Shown in pieces: positions 23,832-32,461 of a DNA stretch of 46,575 nucleotides (positions within the stretch are counted from its first letter, which is position 1; every line of letters starts with the position of its first letter). The notes below the pieces were generated by a model. It worked only from the letters and a program-made list of their open reading frames with translations, made no database searches and was not told the DNA's origin. This DNA comes from Clostridia bacterium. GTDB lineage: Bacteria; Bacillota; Clostridia; Oscillospirales; CAG-272. Location of the stretch: NCBI GenBank assembly GCA_017631855.1, contig JAGBSP010000042.1:1-46575 (forward strand). The letters run 5' to 3'. A program made the translations under genes and the position numbers.

Positions 23832-26165
23832 TTAAGCAGCCACAATTCCGTCGGCAGTGATCTGCACACTCATATTCATTAAAGCAGCGACTGCATAGTA
23901 GTTTTGCTGATATTCGGAGTCATTTTTTTCTTCCTCCGTAGCGTTTACCCAACGATTGTTCAACGCCTCTACCAAATCGTGTTGCTCAGCTTCCGTCAGC
24001 TTCTTCTGAGAATTCAACGGGTCGATCTGAGGATCGGGAGACTCGGTATCCTCATATACCGTCTCTCTGACGGTCTTGCTTACCACTTTGGAATCAAAGA
24101 TACTGTTCACCACCTCGTCGGCACTCTTTCCCGTCGCACTTCCTTCTCCAAAGGTCGTACTCTTCTTCGAATTATTTGCGTTCATAGAAAGATTCAAAAG
24201 ATCAGTAACTGCCTTTGCTTCCTTGTTATACTCATCCTCAGACATACCGTTTTCCTTTGCATCAGACAGATTGCCAAAAACATCGGACACCATATTCGCC
24301 GTAGGCTCAGCACTCTGCTCTGCTACGCCGTTTTTCATCATCACAGTGGGAGATGACATCTTTTGCAGTACCTCGGAGGATTCCGGCGTCAAATCCTTAA
24401 TCAGAACCTCCATTTTTTGAACCATTTCCTCGGAAGACTGATCATCTTTCTGCGTCATTTGAATTACCTCAACCGTTTGACTGAGAGAGAGCATCACAGG
24501 AGTGTATCCATGAACCTTGGATTTTTCGTTGATAGTATCGGAGAGATCTAGAGCTTCCTCGTAAGAAAATCCGATCGTAAGATAGATCCTCTCCGAGCGA
24601 AACATGTGATTCAATATCTTCTCCGAATTCTCTTCACCGATCGTCTCGGTCGCGGCAAAGGTATCCATCAGCGGACCAATGCTTGCAATCGAATTCGCAT
24701 CCTCAAAGCCGCCCGTTTTGGATTGCTCAGTAATATTTGCCATTTCCACCAAAGCGATGGAAAGTGTTACCGATTCTGCTTCGGAATTCTGAATCTTCGA
24801 GGAATCGAGATCAATGTCGTCCATCGAAACGTTCAACACCTCGCCAAAGAGATCCAGTCCAAACTCCGAGATCTCTCCCACCAAAGGTGCCAAGTGGTCG
24901 TTTTGCAAAAGTTGCTGAATGATCTCGGACGTAACATCCTGATTTCTAAAGAGATTCATCGGATTGTCCTTGATGTCGGTCAAGGCACCCTTTTCTACCA
25001 TATAGGCAATCGAATTAACCAATGTGGCAACATCGTCGCGCACCGTTTCTTTCGTCGAATTTCCAAGAACGTCAAGAATTGGATGCACCAAACCGTCCAT
25101 CTTTCCAAAAGAAGGCTTTTTGATACCGTAATACGCCTCTCCCCTATCCCAGCTGTCCTTGGAAGCATTCAGAAATTCGGGGGCTACCATAGGAATCAGC
25201 GTCGTCTGACGGAAGGCTTCATCAATCTCGCGTACCGTATTGGCAGCATCAGCACGAGGAATTTCTTCATTCGACACATCGGACAACGCGTGTCCCATCA
25301 CGCCAAGCAAATTGGTTTCCTTGGCAAGCGTTGCTTTTTCATCTCCCACTTGATAGGTGGTCATTGCCGAGTACAGGAGGTCGCCTCCCATCGCGCGAAC
25401 CGCCTTGGAACCAATATTATTGGCACCCGCATCCACAATCGAAGCCACCGACTGAATGACAGGATGTGTCTCCCCCGCCGTCCCCCAAGCGGTCATATGA
25501 TTGAGTACGCCAAGCATTCCCACGGCAGGAATCATCGTTGCGAAAAAGAGAACGAGACCGCACAGCGCACCACAAAGTCGTCCTCTAGGGTTTTTCTGAT
25601 CGTGGATACGGAAATATCCATCGTCCTTGTGCTTTTTATCTTTTTTTCTTTTTTTCTTCGGTGCATCGAAAGACTCTTCCGAATCGATTTCGGTCACCAC
25701 ATCTGCCTCTTCTGCGACAGCCTCCTCTGCGACAGCCTCTTCTGCGACTACCTCTTCGCTCTCCTCGGAAAGATTTTTCTTTTGTGCCATTCTCTTTGCA
25801 ATCGAACGAAGTACGATCTTCGCGGCAAGATTAAGTACAATACGAAGCACCCCAAAAATAATGTAAAACAGAATCGGTGCCATAATCATCGACGCGATTG
25901 CACAAAGTGCTTCAGACATAATGGGCAACGCCGTTAAAAGTCCGCTCAAAGTACCGCTTCCCTCTGCGACGGTGGCAAAGATCGCCTTAAAAATCGCAAA
26001 AGAAATTCCCGCCGACAAAAATGCCGATGCGATCGCGGAAACAATCTCCACAATCAAGCGAGCTAACGAATAGCTCCAAATATACTTTTTTCCCTTGCGC
26101 ATCCCATTGAGCACGTAAAGTAGTGCAATAATGACAAACACCAAAGAAAACAAAAGATAAAACAT
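23832..26165 (-). CDS. Large membrane protein of unknown function
   Basis: From ATG 26165 (AGGAGG 5 bases upstream) the protein has 777 residues. Residues 1-20, about 35-65 and 85-115 are hydrophobic helices, followed by an acidic linker with three tandem VAEEA repeats, a run of lysines (KKKRKKDKKHK) and another helix at about residue 205-225. The remaining 550 residues are extracytoplasmic-looking, hydrophilic, mostly helical and lack cysteines or recognisable enzymatic motifs. I do not recognise a family; the helical N-terminal part recalls CvpA-like proteins only in general shape. It has a perfect-consensus promoter and no operon partners. Confidence 0.8.
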   Translation of the reverse strand: MFYLLFSLVFVIIALLYVLNGMRKGKKYIWSYSLARLIVEIVSAIASAFLSAGISFAIFKAIFATVAEGSGTLSGLLTALPIMSEALCAIASMIMAPILFYIIFGVLRIVLNLAAKIVLRSIAKRMAQKKNLSEESEEVVAEEAVAEEAVAEEADVVTEIDSEESFDAPKKKRKKDKKHKDDGYFRIHDQKNPRGRLCGALCGLVLFFATMIPAVGMLGVLNHMTAWGTAGETHPVIQSVASIVDAGANNIGSKAVRAMGGDLLYSAMTTYQVGDEKATLAKETNLLGVMGHALSDVSNEEIPRADAANTVREIDEAFRQTTLIPMVAPEFLNASKDSWDRGEAYYGIKKPSFGKMDGLVHPILDVLGNSTKETVRDDVATLVNSIAYMVEKGALTDIKDNPMNLFRNQDVTSEIIQQLLQNDHLAPLVGEISEFGLDLFGEVLNVSMDDIDLDSSKIQNSEAESVTLSIALVEMANITEQSKTGGFEDANSIASIGPLMDTFAATETIGEENSEKILNHMFRSERIYLTIGFSYEEALDLSDTINEKSKVHGYTPVMLSLSQTVEVIQMTQKDDQSSEEMVQKMEVLIKDLTPESSEVLQKMSSPTVMMKNGVAEQSAEPTANMVSDVFGNLSDAKENGMSEDEYNKEAKAVTDLLNLSMNANNSKKSTTFGEGSATGKSADEVVNSIFDSKVVSKTVRETVYEDTESPDPQIDPLNSQKKLTEAEQHDLVEALNNRWVNATEEEKNDSEYQQNYYAVAALMNMSVQITADGIVAA

Positions 26166-26206
26166 AGTTGCCTCCTCATATAAATTCGTCATTTTCTGAC
26201 AGTTTT

Positions 26207-26235
26207 ATTATATACCCTTTGCCAAAATTTGTCAA
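26207..26235 (-). promoter_or_regulatory. Promoter of the large membrane protein gene
   Basis: Leftward TTGACA (26230-26235), 17-bp spacer, TATAAT (26207-26212), a perfect consensus. Confidence 0.8.
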
Positions 26236-26244
26236 GGGCTGCCC

Positions 26245-26829
26245 TCACTTCTTGTACATCGCAAAGTACTCATCGGCAAGAATGGCGCTCATCCCGATCG
26301 TGCGATATACGCCCTTGACGAGCATTCCATCCCGACGATAACCCTCAAACTGCATCCCAAGCTTTTCCGCTACGTGTCTTGAGGCGTCGTTGCCCTGCAT
26401 AAACTTAACCTCAATGCGATGCAAAGAAAGCACCTCAAATCCAACGCGAAGCACGCGCTCCGCCGCCTCCGTACCAAAGCCGCGTCCGTGAAATTCGGGA
26501 GAAAGCACGTATCCGATCTCCCCGACGTCGTGCGGAAAGTCAAATCGGGTAAAGCCACAGGTACCAAACATTTTTCCGCTTTCCTTGTCCACGACCGCCC
26601 AATCAAAAAACTCGCCCATACGATAGCGCTTTTCGATATATTTGAGATATTCCTCGGTATAGCTCTGCGAAGGGTGCGGCGTCCACAACAGATAGGTCGT
26701 CACGTCGCTTCGTTTGGCATAACGAAACATATCCGAAGCATCATTTGCACACATCGGACGCAATATCAATCTCTCACTCTCTAGGGTCGGCATTTGCGAA
26801 AACAGCCGAACGATCTCCTCTCGGTTCAT
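26245..26829 (-). CDS. GNAT family N-acetyltransferase (RimJ/RimL-like)
   Basis: The 194-residue protein begins like RimJ/RimL acetyltransferases (LESERLILRPMCANDASDMF) and has the acetyl-CoA loop VLSPEFHGRGFGTEAAERVL at about residues 113-132, then HRIEVKFMQGNDASRHVAEKLGM. Targets in this branch include ribosomal proteins and small amines; the actual substrate is unknown. Ribosome binding site AAGGAG. No terminator of its own is seen. Confidence 0.9.
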   Translation of the reverse strand: MNREEIVRLFSQMPTLESERLILRPMCANDASDMFRYAKRSDVTTYLLWTPHPSQSYTEEYLKYIEKRYRMGEFFDWAVVDKESGKMFGTCGFTRFDFPHDVGEIGYVLSPEFHGRGFGTEAAERVLRVGFEVLSLHRIEVKFMQGNDASRHVAEKLGMQFEGYRRDGMLVKGVYRTIGMSAILADEYFAMYKK

Positions 26830-26864
26830 CTCGCATCTCCTTTTCTCATCTTCTTTATGAAATT

Positions 26865-26902
26865 AAAGAACGGTCACAACCCATCGGGTGCCACCGTTCT
26901 TT
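26865..26902 (-). terminator. Terminator of the citrate synthase gene
   Basis: AAAGAACGGT pairs with ACCGTTCTTT and the inner bases can pair further; followed leftward by a short AT-rich stretch. Confidence 0.75.
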
Positions 26903-26912
26903 TTGCTTTGTC

Positions 26913-28298
26913 TTATTCGCGCTCATCCAGCGGGCTGTATTCCTGCTTTTTCGCAATGCACTTGTAGCCGGGACGAATGATCTTCTTTGCCGTTTCCAGC
27001 TCCTCAATGCGGTGCGCGCACCAACCCGTTACACGGGAGATTGCAAAGAGAGGCGTATACATCTCCACGGGAATATCAAGCATACGGTAAACAAGGCCCG
27101 AATAGAGGTCCACGTTTGCACACATCGGCTTGTTAAGTCCCTTGTGCGCGTTAAAGAGCTCGGGAGTGACGCGCTCGATGGTTTCGAGCAGCTTGAAATC
27201 GTCTCCGTAGCCCTTTCGAATGGCAAGATCCTCGGCATATTTTTTCAGAATGACCGCACGAGGGTCGGATTTCGTATAAATCGCGTGACCCATACCGTAA
27301 ACGATCCCCTTGCCGTTCCAAGCCTCGCCGCGAAGAATTTTGTTGATGTAAGAGACGACCTCTTCTTCGTCTCGGATATCACGGATATGCTCCTTCATAT
27401 CGTCGAACATTTCCTGAACCTTAATATTTGCGCCGCCGTGCAACGGTCCCTTGAGCGATCCGATGCCCGCCGAGATTGCCGAATAGGTATCGGTACCAGA
27501 CGAGGAAATGACACGGCAGGTAAAGGTCGAGTTGTTACCGCCGCCGTGCTCTGCCTGAATGATCAGACAAAGGTCCAGAAGGCGAGCCTCTTCCTCGGTA
27601 TATTTTTTATCCGAACGAAGCACGCGCAGGAAATTCTGAGCCGTGCTCAGATTGTCCTTCGGAACGTGCAGCGTCAAGCTCTTGTTCTGGAAATTCGAGC
27701 GATAGATCGAATACGAATGTGCCGCAATGACAGGTAGACGGGCAATAATATCAACACTTTGGCGAACGACGTTTTCCAGACTCGTGTCATCGGGATTTTC
27801 GTCGTAGGGATAGAGCGCAAGCACACCCATCGACATCATATTCATAATCGAACGCGAGGGAACCTTCATCAGAACGTCCTCGGTAAATCTCGGAGGAAGA
27901 TGGCGCTTGCTCGCGATCAGCTCGTTGAATCCTTCGAGCTCCGATTTCGTCGGGAGCTTGCCGAACAGCAGAAGATATGCGCACTCCTCAAAGCCGTATC
28001 TCTCCTCTGCGCGAACACCGTCAACGATCTTGGTCATATCCATTCCGCGATATTCCAGCTTACCGTCGTCGGCAATACGCTCGCCCTCGTATACCATATA
28101 TCCGTGTGCGTTACCGATGTTGGTAACACCTGCCAGCACGCCGGTTCCGTCCTTTTCACGCAAGCCGCGCTTGACACGGAAATTCTCAAACGCCTCGGGG
28201 GGAATCTTGTTCGCATTCTTCGCCGCACTCAGGCAATGCTCGTATGCTTCCATCGCCGATGCGGTTTCTATATTTTGTTTCAGATCAAAACGATCCAT
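26913..28298 (-). CDS. Citrate synthase (citrate/2-methylcitrate synthase family)
   Basis: The 461-residue protein has the citrate synthase landmarks in order: LEYRGMDMTKIVDG, the His of LIIQAEHGGGNNSTF, SLKGPLHGGANIKVQEM and the catalytic GMGHAIYTKSDPRA, ending with the Asp-containing C-terminal lobe (NVDLYSGLVYRML). It condenses acetyl-CoA with oxaloacetate. In an anaerobe this most likely serves glutamate synthesis through a partial oxidative branch. Its length and N-terminal extension fit the form common in Clostridia. It has its own promoter and terminator; no aconitase or isocitrate dehydrogenase is in the window. Confidence 0.93.
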   Translation of the reverse strand: MDRFDLKQNIETASAMEAYEHCLSAAKNANKIPPEAFENFRVKRGLREKDGTGVLAGVTNIGNAHGYMVYEGERIADDGKLEYRGMDMTKIVDGVRAEERYGFEECAYLLLFGKLPTKSELEGFNELIASKRHLPPRFTEDVLMKVPSRSIMNMMSMGVLALYPYDENPDDTSLENVVRQSVDIIARLPVIAAHSYSIYRSNFQNKSLTLHVPKDNLSTAQNFLRVLRSDKKYTEEEARLLDLCLIIQAEHGGGNNSTFTCRVISSSGTDTYSAISAGIGSLKGPLHGGANIKVQEMFDDMKEHIRDIRDEEEVVSYINKILRGEAWNGKGIVYGMGHAIYTKSDPRAVILKKYAEDLAIRKGYGDDFKLLETIERVTPELFNAHKGLNKPMCANVDLYSGLVYRMLDIPVEMYTPLFAISRVTGWCAHRIEELETAKKIIRPGYKCIAKKQEYSPLDERE

Positions 28299-28333
28299 TG
28301 ATAATTACCTCCAAACATACCTAAACTTCTTGT

Positions 28334-28362
28334 ATTATATCACTATTTCCTTTATTTTGCAA
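28334..28362 (-). promoter_or_regulatory. Promoter of the citrate synthase gene
   Basis: Leftward TTGCAA (28357-28362), 17-bp spacer, TATAAT (28334-28339); ribosome binding site GGAGG follows in the leader. Confidence 0.68.
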
Positions 28363-28458
28363 GAGATATATTAAAAAAATTCATAAAAACGATAGTTTTT
28401 TTCTATTTCTTTATCAAATTTATTTCTTTTTGAAAGAAATTTATTTTAAAAATCATTT

Positions 28459-29715
28459 TCAAACACGTTGAATATCCGCACCAAGCGAACGAAGCTTCGC
28501 CACGAGATCCTCGTAACCGCGATCAATAAATTCAAGACCCGAAATCGTGGTCACGCCCTCGGCGCCAAGCGCTGCGATCACAAGTGCCGCACCTGCTCGA
28601 AGGTCACTTGCCTTCACGACCGCGCCCTTCAAGGTCGGAACCCCCGTAATATGCGCCGTGTTGTCTACCACCACGATATCGGCTTCCATCTTGTTGAGCT
28701 CGTCAACGTATTTAAATCGGTTTCCCCAAATACCTTCGGACACCGAGCTGATACCGCGCGAGGTACAGAGCATTGCGCTGAACTGCGGGTGCATATCGGT
28801 AGGAAATCCGGGGTAAGGGTTGGTCTTGATCGCTGTGGAGCGGTAGGAACGGTCCGAAAAGACGGTGATCGCATCATCAGTACAGCTCACCTTCACTCCG
28901 ATCTCGCGAAGCTTGAGCGTAATGACTTCCATATGCTTTGGAATGATACGGCGAACCGTCACTTGTCCTCCCGCGGTTGCTGCCGCAACCATATAAGTAC
29001 CTGCCTCAATCATATCAGGCGCTAACTCGTACTGACAGCCGTGTAGCTTTTTGACGCCGCAAATACGGATCTTTCCCGTCCCCGCGCCGCTGATGTCTGC
29101 ACCGCAAGCATTAAGAAAGCTTGCCATATCGACGATGTGCGGCTCGCGTGCGGCGTTTTCCAAAATCGTAACGCCCTTGGCAAAAACCGCCGCAAGCATC
29201 ACGTTGATCGTCGAACCGACCGATGCCACGTCAAAGTAAATGGTATTTCCGCGCAAACCGTTCTCGGCAATCGCGTGAAGATTTGCATTGTCATCAAATT
29301 CGATCTTCGCGCCCAGCTGCTCAAATCCCTTGATGTGCTGATCGATCGGACGTACGCCGAAATCACAGCCACCGGGGTATCCGACCACCGCTTCACCAAA
29401 GCGCCCCAGCATCGCACCGATCAGATAGGTCGAGCCTCTCATCTTGCCCACAAATTCAAGCGGCGGACTCTTCATCACAACGCCGCGCGTATCAACAAGC
29501 ACCGTATCGGCAGTCACAAAGCGAACCTTTGCGCCAATCGATCGCAGTGTTTCAAATGCCAGAGAAATATCGCTGACGTCGGGCACGTTAGAGATAGTAC
29601 AAATATCGTTTGCGGCAATGGTCCCGAAAATTACGGGGAGTGCGGAGTTTTTCATTCCGCTGATATTCACTTCGCCGTACAGCGGTTTCCCGCCACGGAT
29701 CATAAGCTTTTCCAT
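28459..29715 (-). CDS. murA: UDP-N-acetylglucosamine 1-carboxyvinyltransferase
   Basis: From ATG 29715 (GGAGG 5-6 bases upstream) the protein has 418 residues, the usual MurA length. It transfers enolpyruvate from PEP to UDP-GlcNAc, the first committed step of peptidoglycan synthesis in the cytoplasm. KNSALP (residues 22-27) holds the conserved Lys and Asn. The loop PGGCDFGVRPIDQH carries Cys117, the residue alkylated by fosfomycin, so sensitivity to the drug is expected. The later GFPTDMHPQF segment holds the catalytic Asp region. It lies downstream of the RluA-like and DUF3810 genes with a small hairpin between; Firmicutes often have two MurA copies and which one this is cannot be told. Confidence 0.95.
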   Translation of the reverse strand: MEKLMIRGGKPLYGEVNISGMKNSALPVIFGTIAANDICTISNVPDVSDISLAFETLRSIGAKVRFVTADTVLVDTRGVVMKSPPLEFVGKMRGSTYLIGAMLGRFGEAVVGYPGGCDFGVRPIDQHIKGFEQLGAKIEFDDNANLHAIAENGLRGNTIYFDVASVGSTINVMLAAVFAKGVTILENAAREPHIVDMASFLNACGADISGAGTGKIRICGVKKLHGCQYELAPDMIEAGTYMVAAATAGGQVTVRRIIPKHMEVITLKLREIGVKVSCTDDAITVFSDRSYRSTAIKTNPYPGFPTDMHPQFSAMLCTSRGISSVSEGIWGNRFKYVDELNKMEADIVVVDNTAHITGVPTLKGAVVKASDLRAGAALVIAALGAEGVTTISGLEFIDRGYEDLVAKLRSLGADIQRV

Positions 29716-29738
29716 AGTCGCCTCCGTCAAAATTTTTC

Positions 29739-29755
29739 GCAGAGCCACCCTCTGC
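29739..29755 (-). terminator. Small hairpin between the DUF3810 gene and murA
   Basis: GCAGAG/CTCTGC stem, 5-base loop, followed leftward by GAAAAATTTT. It may be a weak terminator or attenuator, as no clear separate murA promoter is seen in the 74-bp gap. Confidence 0.5.
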
Positions 29756-29789
29756 ACGGTCTTAGTTTATGCAAAAAATTCGATGCCCG

Positions 29790-30920
29790 TCACCGATCGC
29801 GATAATACGCCACCGCAAGATCAACCACCATTCCGTAGCTCTTCGTACCCTCGGTGCCGTGAATCGTCAAAAAGGTATCGTTTACAACCTCGGTGACCTC
29901 GCTTGCCACCGAATCGCGATATTCCTCAAAGAACGCCGAATATGCTGCCATCTCTGCCCGAACGCGGTTAGGGAGCGTTCCGTACACCTCCCAATAGAGC
30001 TCAGGCGACGCCGAATAAAGCGCCGACGCCACGTATTCGTAAAGATTAAGATACGCCGAATAGCGAAGATACGCGTCCTCCGATTTCAAACATACCAAAA
30101 ACGCCATAAAGTTCGCTTCATCCTCACGGGCAACACCGCGCTGATGTGACAGCTCGTGCGCCGCTGTATAGGGGAGCGTGTAATCGGGAAAATCAACGTT
30201 GAGATTTGCTTCCCCCGTAAAGAAGGTATAAACCCCGGTAATATGCGTATAGGACATCGCACGGCTGAGCATCACAGGCTTAATTCTGCTACGAAGACAC
30301 GGCAAAAAGCCATATTCGTCGCAAGCAAGCGCATAGGCGTCGTTCAGACGGTCACTCATTTCGGAATATCCATACGGCATCACCGAAAAATTCGTTTCCT
30401 CGGAATACACGATCTCGCCCACTACCGAATTCAGCTCTTCGGAGAGGATCAGCGCCGTTTCATAAAGCTCCTCAGCACTGACGTTGCGCCGCTCGATCCC
30501 TAGCTTTTTGTCGAGTGTCGAGCCACGATAAGCGGGTGCAAATCCGACGGCAAATAGCGAAAAGACCAACGCCACCACCGACAAAAGAGACACGCAGTAA
30601 ATGCCAACGTTCCGCCAAGTATCGGAATAATTCCGAATCCCGAAAAGCGCCAAGATCACAATAACAACGGGAAGCAGAAGCAACAAAAATTCCGCCAGCG
30701 AGAACGGGATCCAGCTTGTCAGGTGAGCCAACGCTCCGCGCAAGATGGAGCTGACGTAGCGGTTAAAGCCGTCCGAAAAGCGCTCGCTGCACAAAAAAAC
30801 AATATAAAGAAAGCCGGACAGCACGGCGATCGCGTAAAATATCAAGGCAAATCGCGGAAGCCGACGCGGGTTCGACACCGGCGCTTCGGTATCCGAGGTT
30901 TTCTTTTTCTTCCAAATCAT
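29790..30920 (-). CDS. DUF3810 family membrane-bound putative zinc metalloprotease
   Basis: The 376-residue protein has three N-terminal hydrophobic helices (about residues 24-44, 65-95 and 105-128), then an extracytoplasmic domain. AAHELSHQRGVAREDEANFMAFLVC (about residues 255-280) contains a HExxH zinc motif followed by a downstream Glu-Asp-Glu, as in gluzincin-type peptidases. This pattern and the length fit the DUF3810 family. The substrate is unknown. It lies 27 bp downstream of the RluA-like gene and probably shares its transcript. Confidence 0.85.
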   Translation of the reverse strand: MIWKKKKTSDTEAPVSNPRRLPRFALIFYAIAVLSGFLYIVFLCSERFSDGFNRYVSSILRGALAHLTSWIPFSLAEFLLLLLPVVIVILALFGIRNYSDTWRNVGIYCVSLLSVVALVFSLFAVGFAPAYRGSTLDKKLGIERRNVSAEELYETALILSEELNSVVGEIVYSEETNFSVMPYGYSEMSDRLNDAYALACDEYGFLPCLRSRIKPVMLSRAMSYTHITGVYTFFTGEANLNVDFPDYTLPYTAAHELSHQRGVAREDEANFMAFLVCLKSEDAYLRYSAYLNLYEYVASALYSASPELYWEVYGTLPNRVRAEMAAYSAFFEEYRDSVASEVTEVVNDTFLTIHGTEGTKSYGMVVDLAVAYYRDR

Positions 30921-30947
30921 TGAAAAACTTCCATCTCTTTATTTTAT

Positions 30948-31916
30948 CTATTCTTTTCCTCGGTGCCCGAGCTCGAACATCATCTCCCGAAAGAGCTTCT
31001 CGGTCAACTGCTGGGATACACCCGAGAAATGCTTGTCAAGCAGAACGCGCATATCGTCGGGAAGTGGAGCAACTACAAAAACGCGTTCCTTCGTTGAAGG
31101 CGTGAAAAATGAGAGCGCGCAGGAGTGTAGCGCGTGACGAGAAATCAGCTCCGAGGGTCTACCATACATATCGTCACCGACGAGAGGAGCACCAAGTCCC
31201 GCAAAATGAACGCGAAGCTGATGCGTCCGCCCCGTCAAGGGCACGGCACAAACCAAGGTCATTCCCCCACCTCTCGCCAACACGCGATACCGCGTGCGTG
31301 CCGGATCGCCGCCCTCGTCAGGACCGCAATTTTCACGAAGGATCACACTTTCGGCAGTGCGCCGCATATAGGTTTCAATCAAGCCGCCGTCGTCGCAAAG
31401 CTCGCCGTCGAGAATGGCAAGATACAGCTTTCCGATCTCGCCACGCTTCATCGAGGCAAACAGCGTTCCCGCCGCCCGTCGATTTCTTGCAATCAGCAAA
31501 AGTCCGCTGGTATTCCGATCCAGACGGTTGACAGGACGAAAGACAAAGGGCACACCTAGCTCGGCATAGCGAAACGCCAGCGCGTTTGCCACTGTGTCCT
31601 CATAATGCCCGAAGGAAGGGTGCGTCGGCATATCATAGGGCTTTGCAGGCACGACAACGTCTTCGTCCTCGTAAGCGACCGTCAGCGGAAGATCGACAGG
31701 AAGAAGCTTTTCTCCCGACACCTCGTCCTCGATCGCAAGCGAGAGGATTTCCCCTGCAGAGAGCACGTACCGAACCGTAACGTGAGCGTCCCCTACGAGA
31801 ATTCCCCGTTCCATAAATTTCAAATGCTTGATGAGTTTTGAGGAAAAGCCAAGCTCCCGTCGGAGCACATCAAGAACGGTTTTTCCCGCTCTGCTTTCAT
31901 CGACAAAAATCTCCAA
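30948..31916 (-). CDS. RluA family pseudouridine synthase
   Basis: About 322 residues from TTG 31916, chosen because AGGAG lies 6 bases upstream; a TTG at 31937 adds seven residues without a clear ribosome binding site. An S4-like RNA-binding segment occupies the first 75 residues. The catalytic motif reads RPVNRLDRNTSGLLL, with the catalytic Asp present but Asn in place of the usual His before Arg. GRTHQLRVHFAGLGAPLVGD follows at the expected place. The enzyme converts uridine to pseudouridine in rRNA or tRNA; the exact site cannot be assigned. Confidence 0.9.
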   Translation of the reverse strand: MEIFVDESRAGKTVLDVLRRELGFSSKLIKHLKFMERGILVGDAHVTVRYVLSAGEILSLAIEDEVSGEKLLPVDLPLTVAYEDEDVVVPAKPYDMPTHPSFGHYEDTVANALAFRYAELGVPFVFRPVNRLDRNTSGLLLIARNRRAAGTLFASMKRGEIGKLYLAILDGELCDDGGLIETYMRRTAESVILRENCGPDEGGDPARTRYRVLARGGGMTLVCAVPLTGRTHQLRVHFAGLGAPLVGDDMYGRPSELISRHALHSCALSFFTPSTKERVFVVAPLPDDMRVLLDKHFSGVSQQLTEKLFREMMFELGHRGKE

Positions 31917-31966
31917 AGTACTCTCCTCTCGCCTCAAAATCCATCATTCAATAATATTCCATTTAT

Positions 31967-31995
31967 ATTATAACATTCCTACCGCGATATTACAA
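31967..31995 (-). promoter_or_regulatory. Probable promoter of the RluA/DUF3810 genes
   Basis: Leftward TTGTAA (31990-31995), 17-bp spacer, TATAAT (31967-31972). Confidence 0.5.
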
Positions 31996-32421
31996 GATTT
32001 TTATTCGAAATTTCCTCAAAACTTTTAAAAAAAGAAGCAAAATTTTCTCATTCAAAGTGCCCAAAAAACCATCTCCCCCACCGAGGCATCAAAACCCCGA
32101 TTTTTTCACCGAAATCTCAGAAAATTTTAGGGATTTTCCCCCACAAATCTATTCTTGGGGGTAAAAAAATATTCCTTTTTCAGAAAAATTCAGCAAAAGC
32201 GACAAAAGCCATTTTTCAAAAAGTTTTCCATACCCTCCCTGTTTTTTTATTCGCAACCTATGGAAAACTCTGTTGATAATATGGAAAATCCAATATTTAC
32301 AAGGGTGTTTTTTTTAATTTTTTATTTTAGCCTATGGAAAACTCAAGAAAAAATCTTGTCAAGTCTTTTTTGAAAAAAGTTCATTTTCCACGTTTTGCAC
32401 AAAGATTGTTTTTTCGACAAA
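31996..32421. other. AT-rich gene-free stretch with a 14-bp direct repeat
   Basis: No credible coding frame is seen in these 425 bases. CCTATGGAAAACTC occurs twice (32257-32270 and 32331-32344), each preceded by a T-run, and TGGAAAA/TTTTCCA words recur on both strands. It is bounded by the promoter of the RluA-like gene and the terminator of the GDPD gene. No known RNA or riboswitch was recognised. Confidence 0.5.
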
Positions 32422-32458
32422 AAATCAGCCCCTCGTCACTTCGACAAGAGGCTGATTT
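32422..32458 (-). terminator. Terminator of the GDPD/MFS transcript
   Basis: AAATCAGCC pairs with GGCTGATTT, with partial inner pairing, and a T-run follows in the leftward direction. Confidence 0.75.
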
Positions 32459-32461
32459 CGT

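Noticed and set aside
25690-25760. Short tandem repeat that might be a phase-variable tract
   Set aside because: Three 15-base VAEEA-coding units lie in frame inside a large gene; changes in unit number would keep the frame, so an on/off switch is not expected.
32257-32344. Possible replication-origin-like region with DnaA-box-like words
   Set aside because: Only one near match to a DnaA box (TTATCAACA) was seen and no dnaA, dnaN or rpmH neighbours are present.
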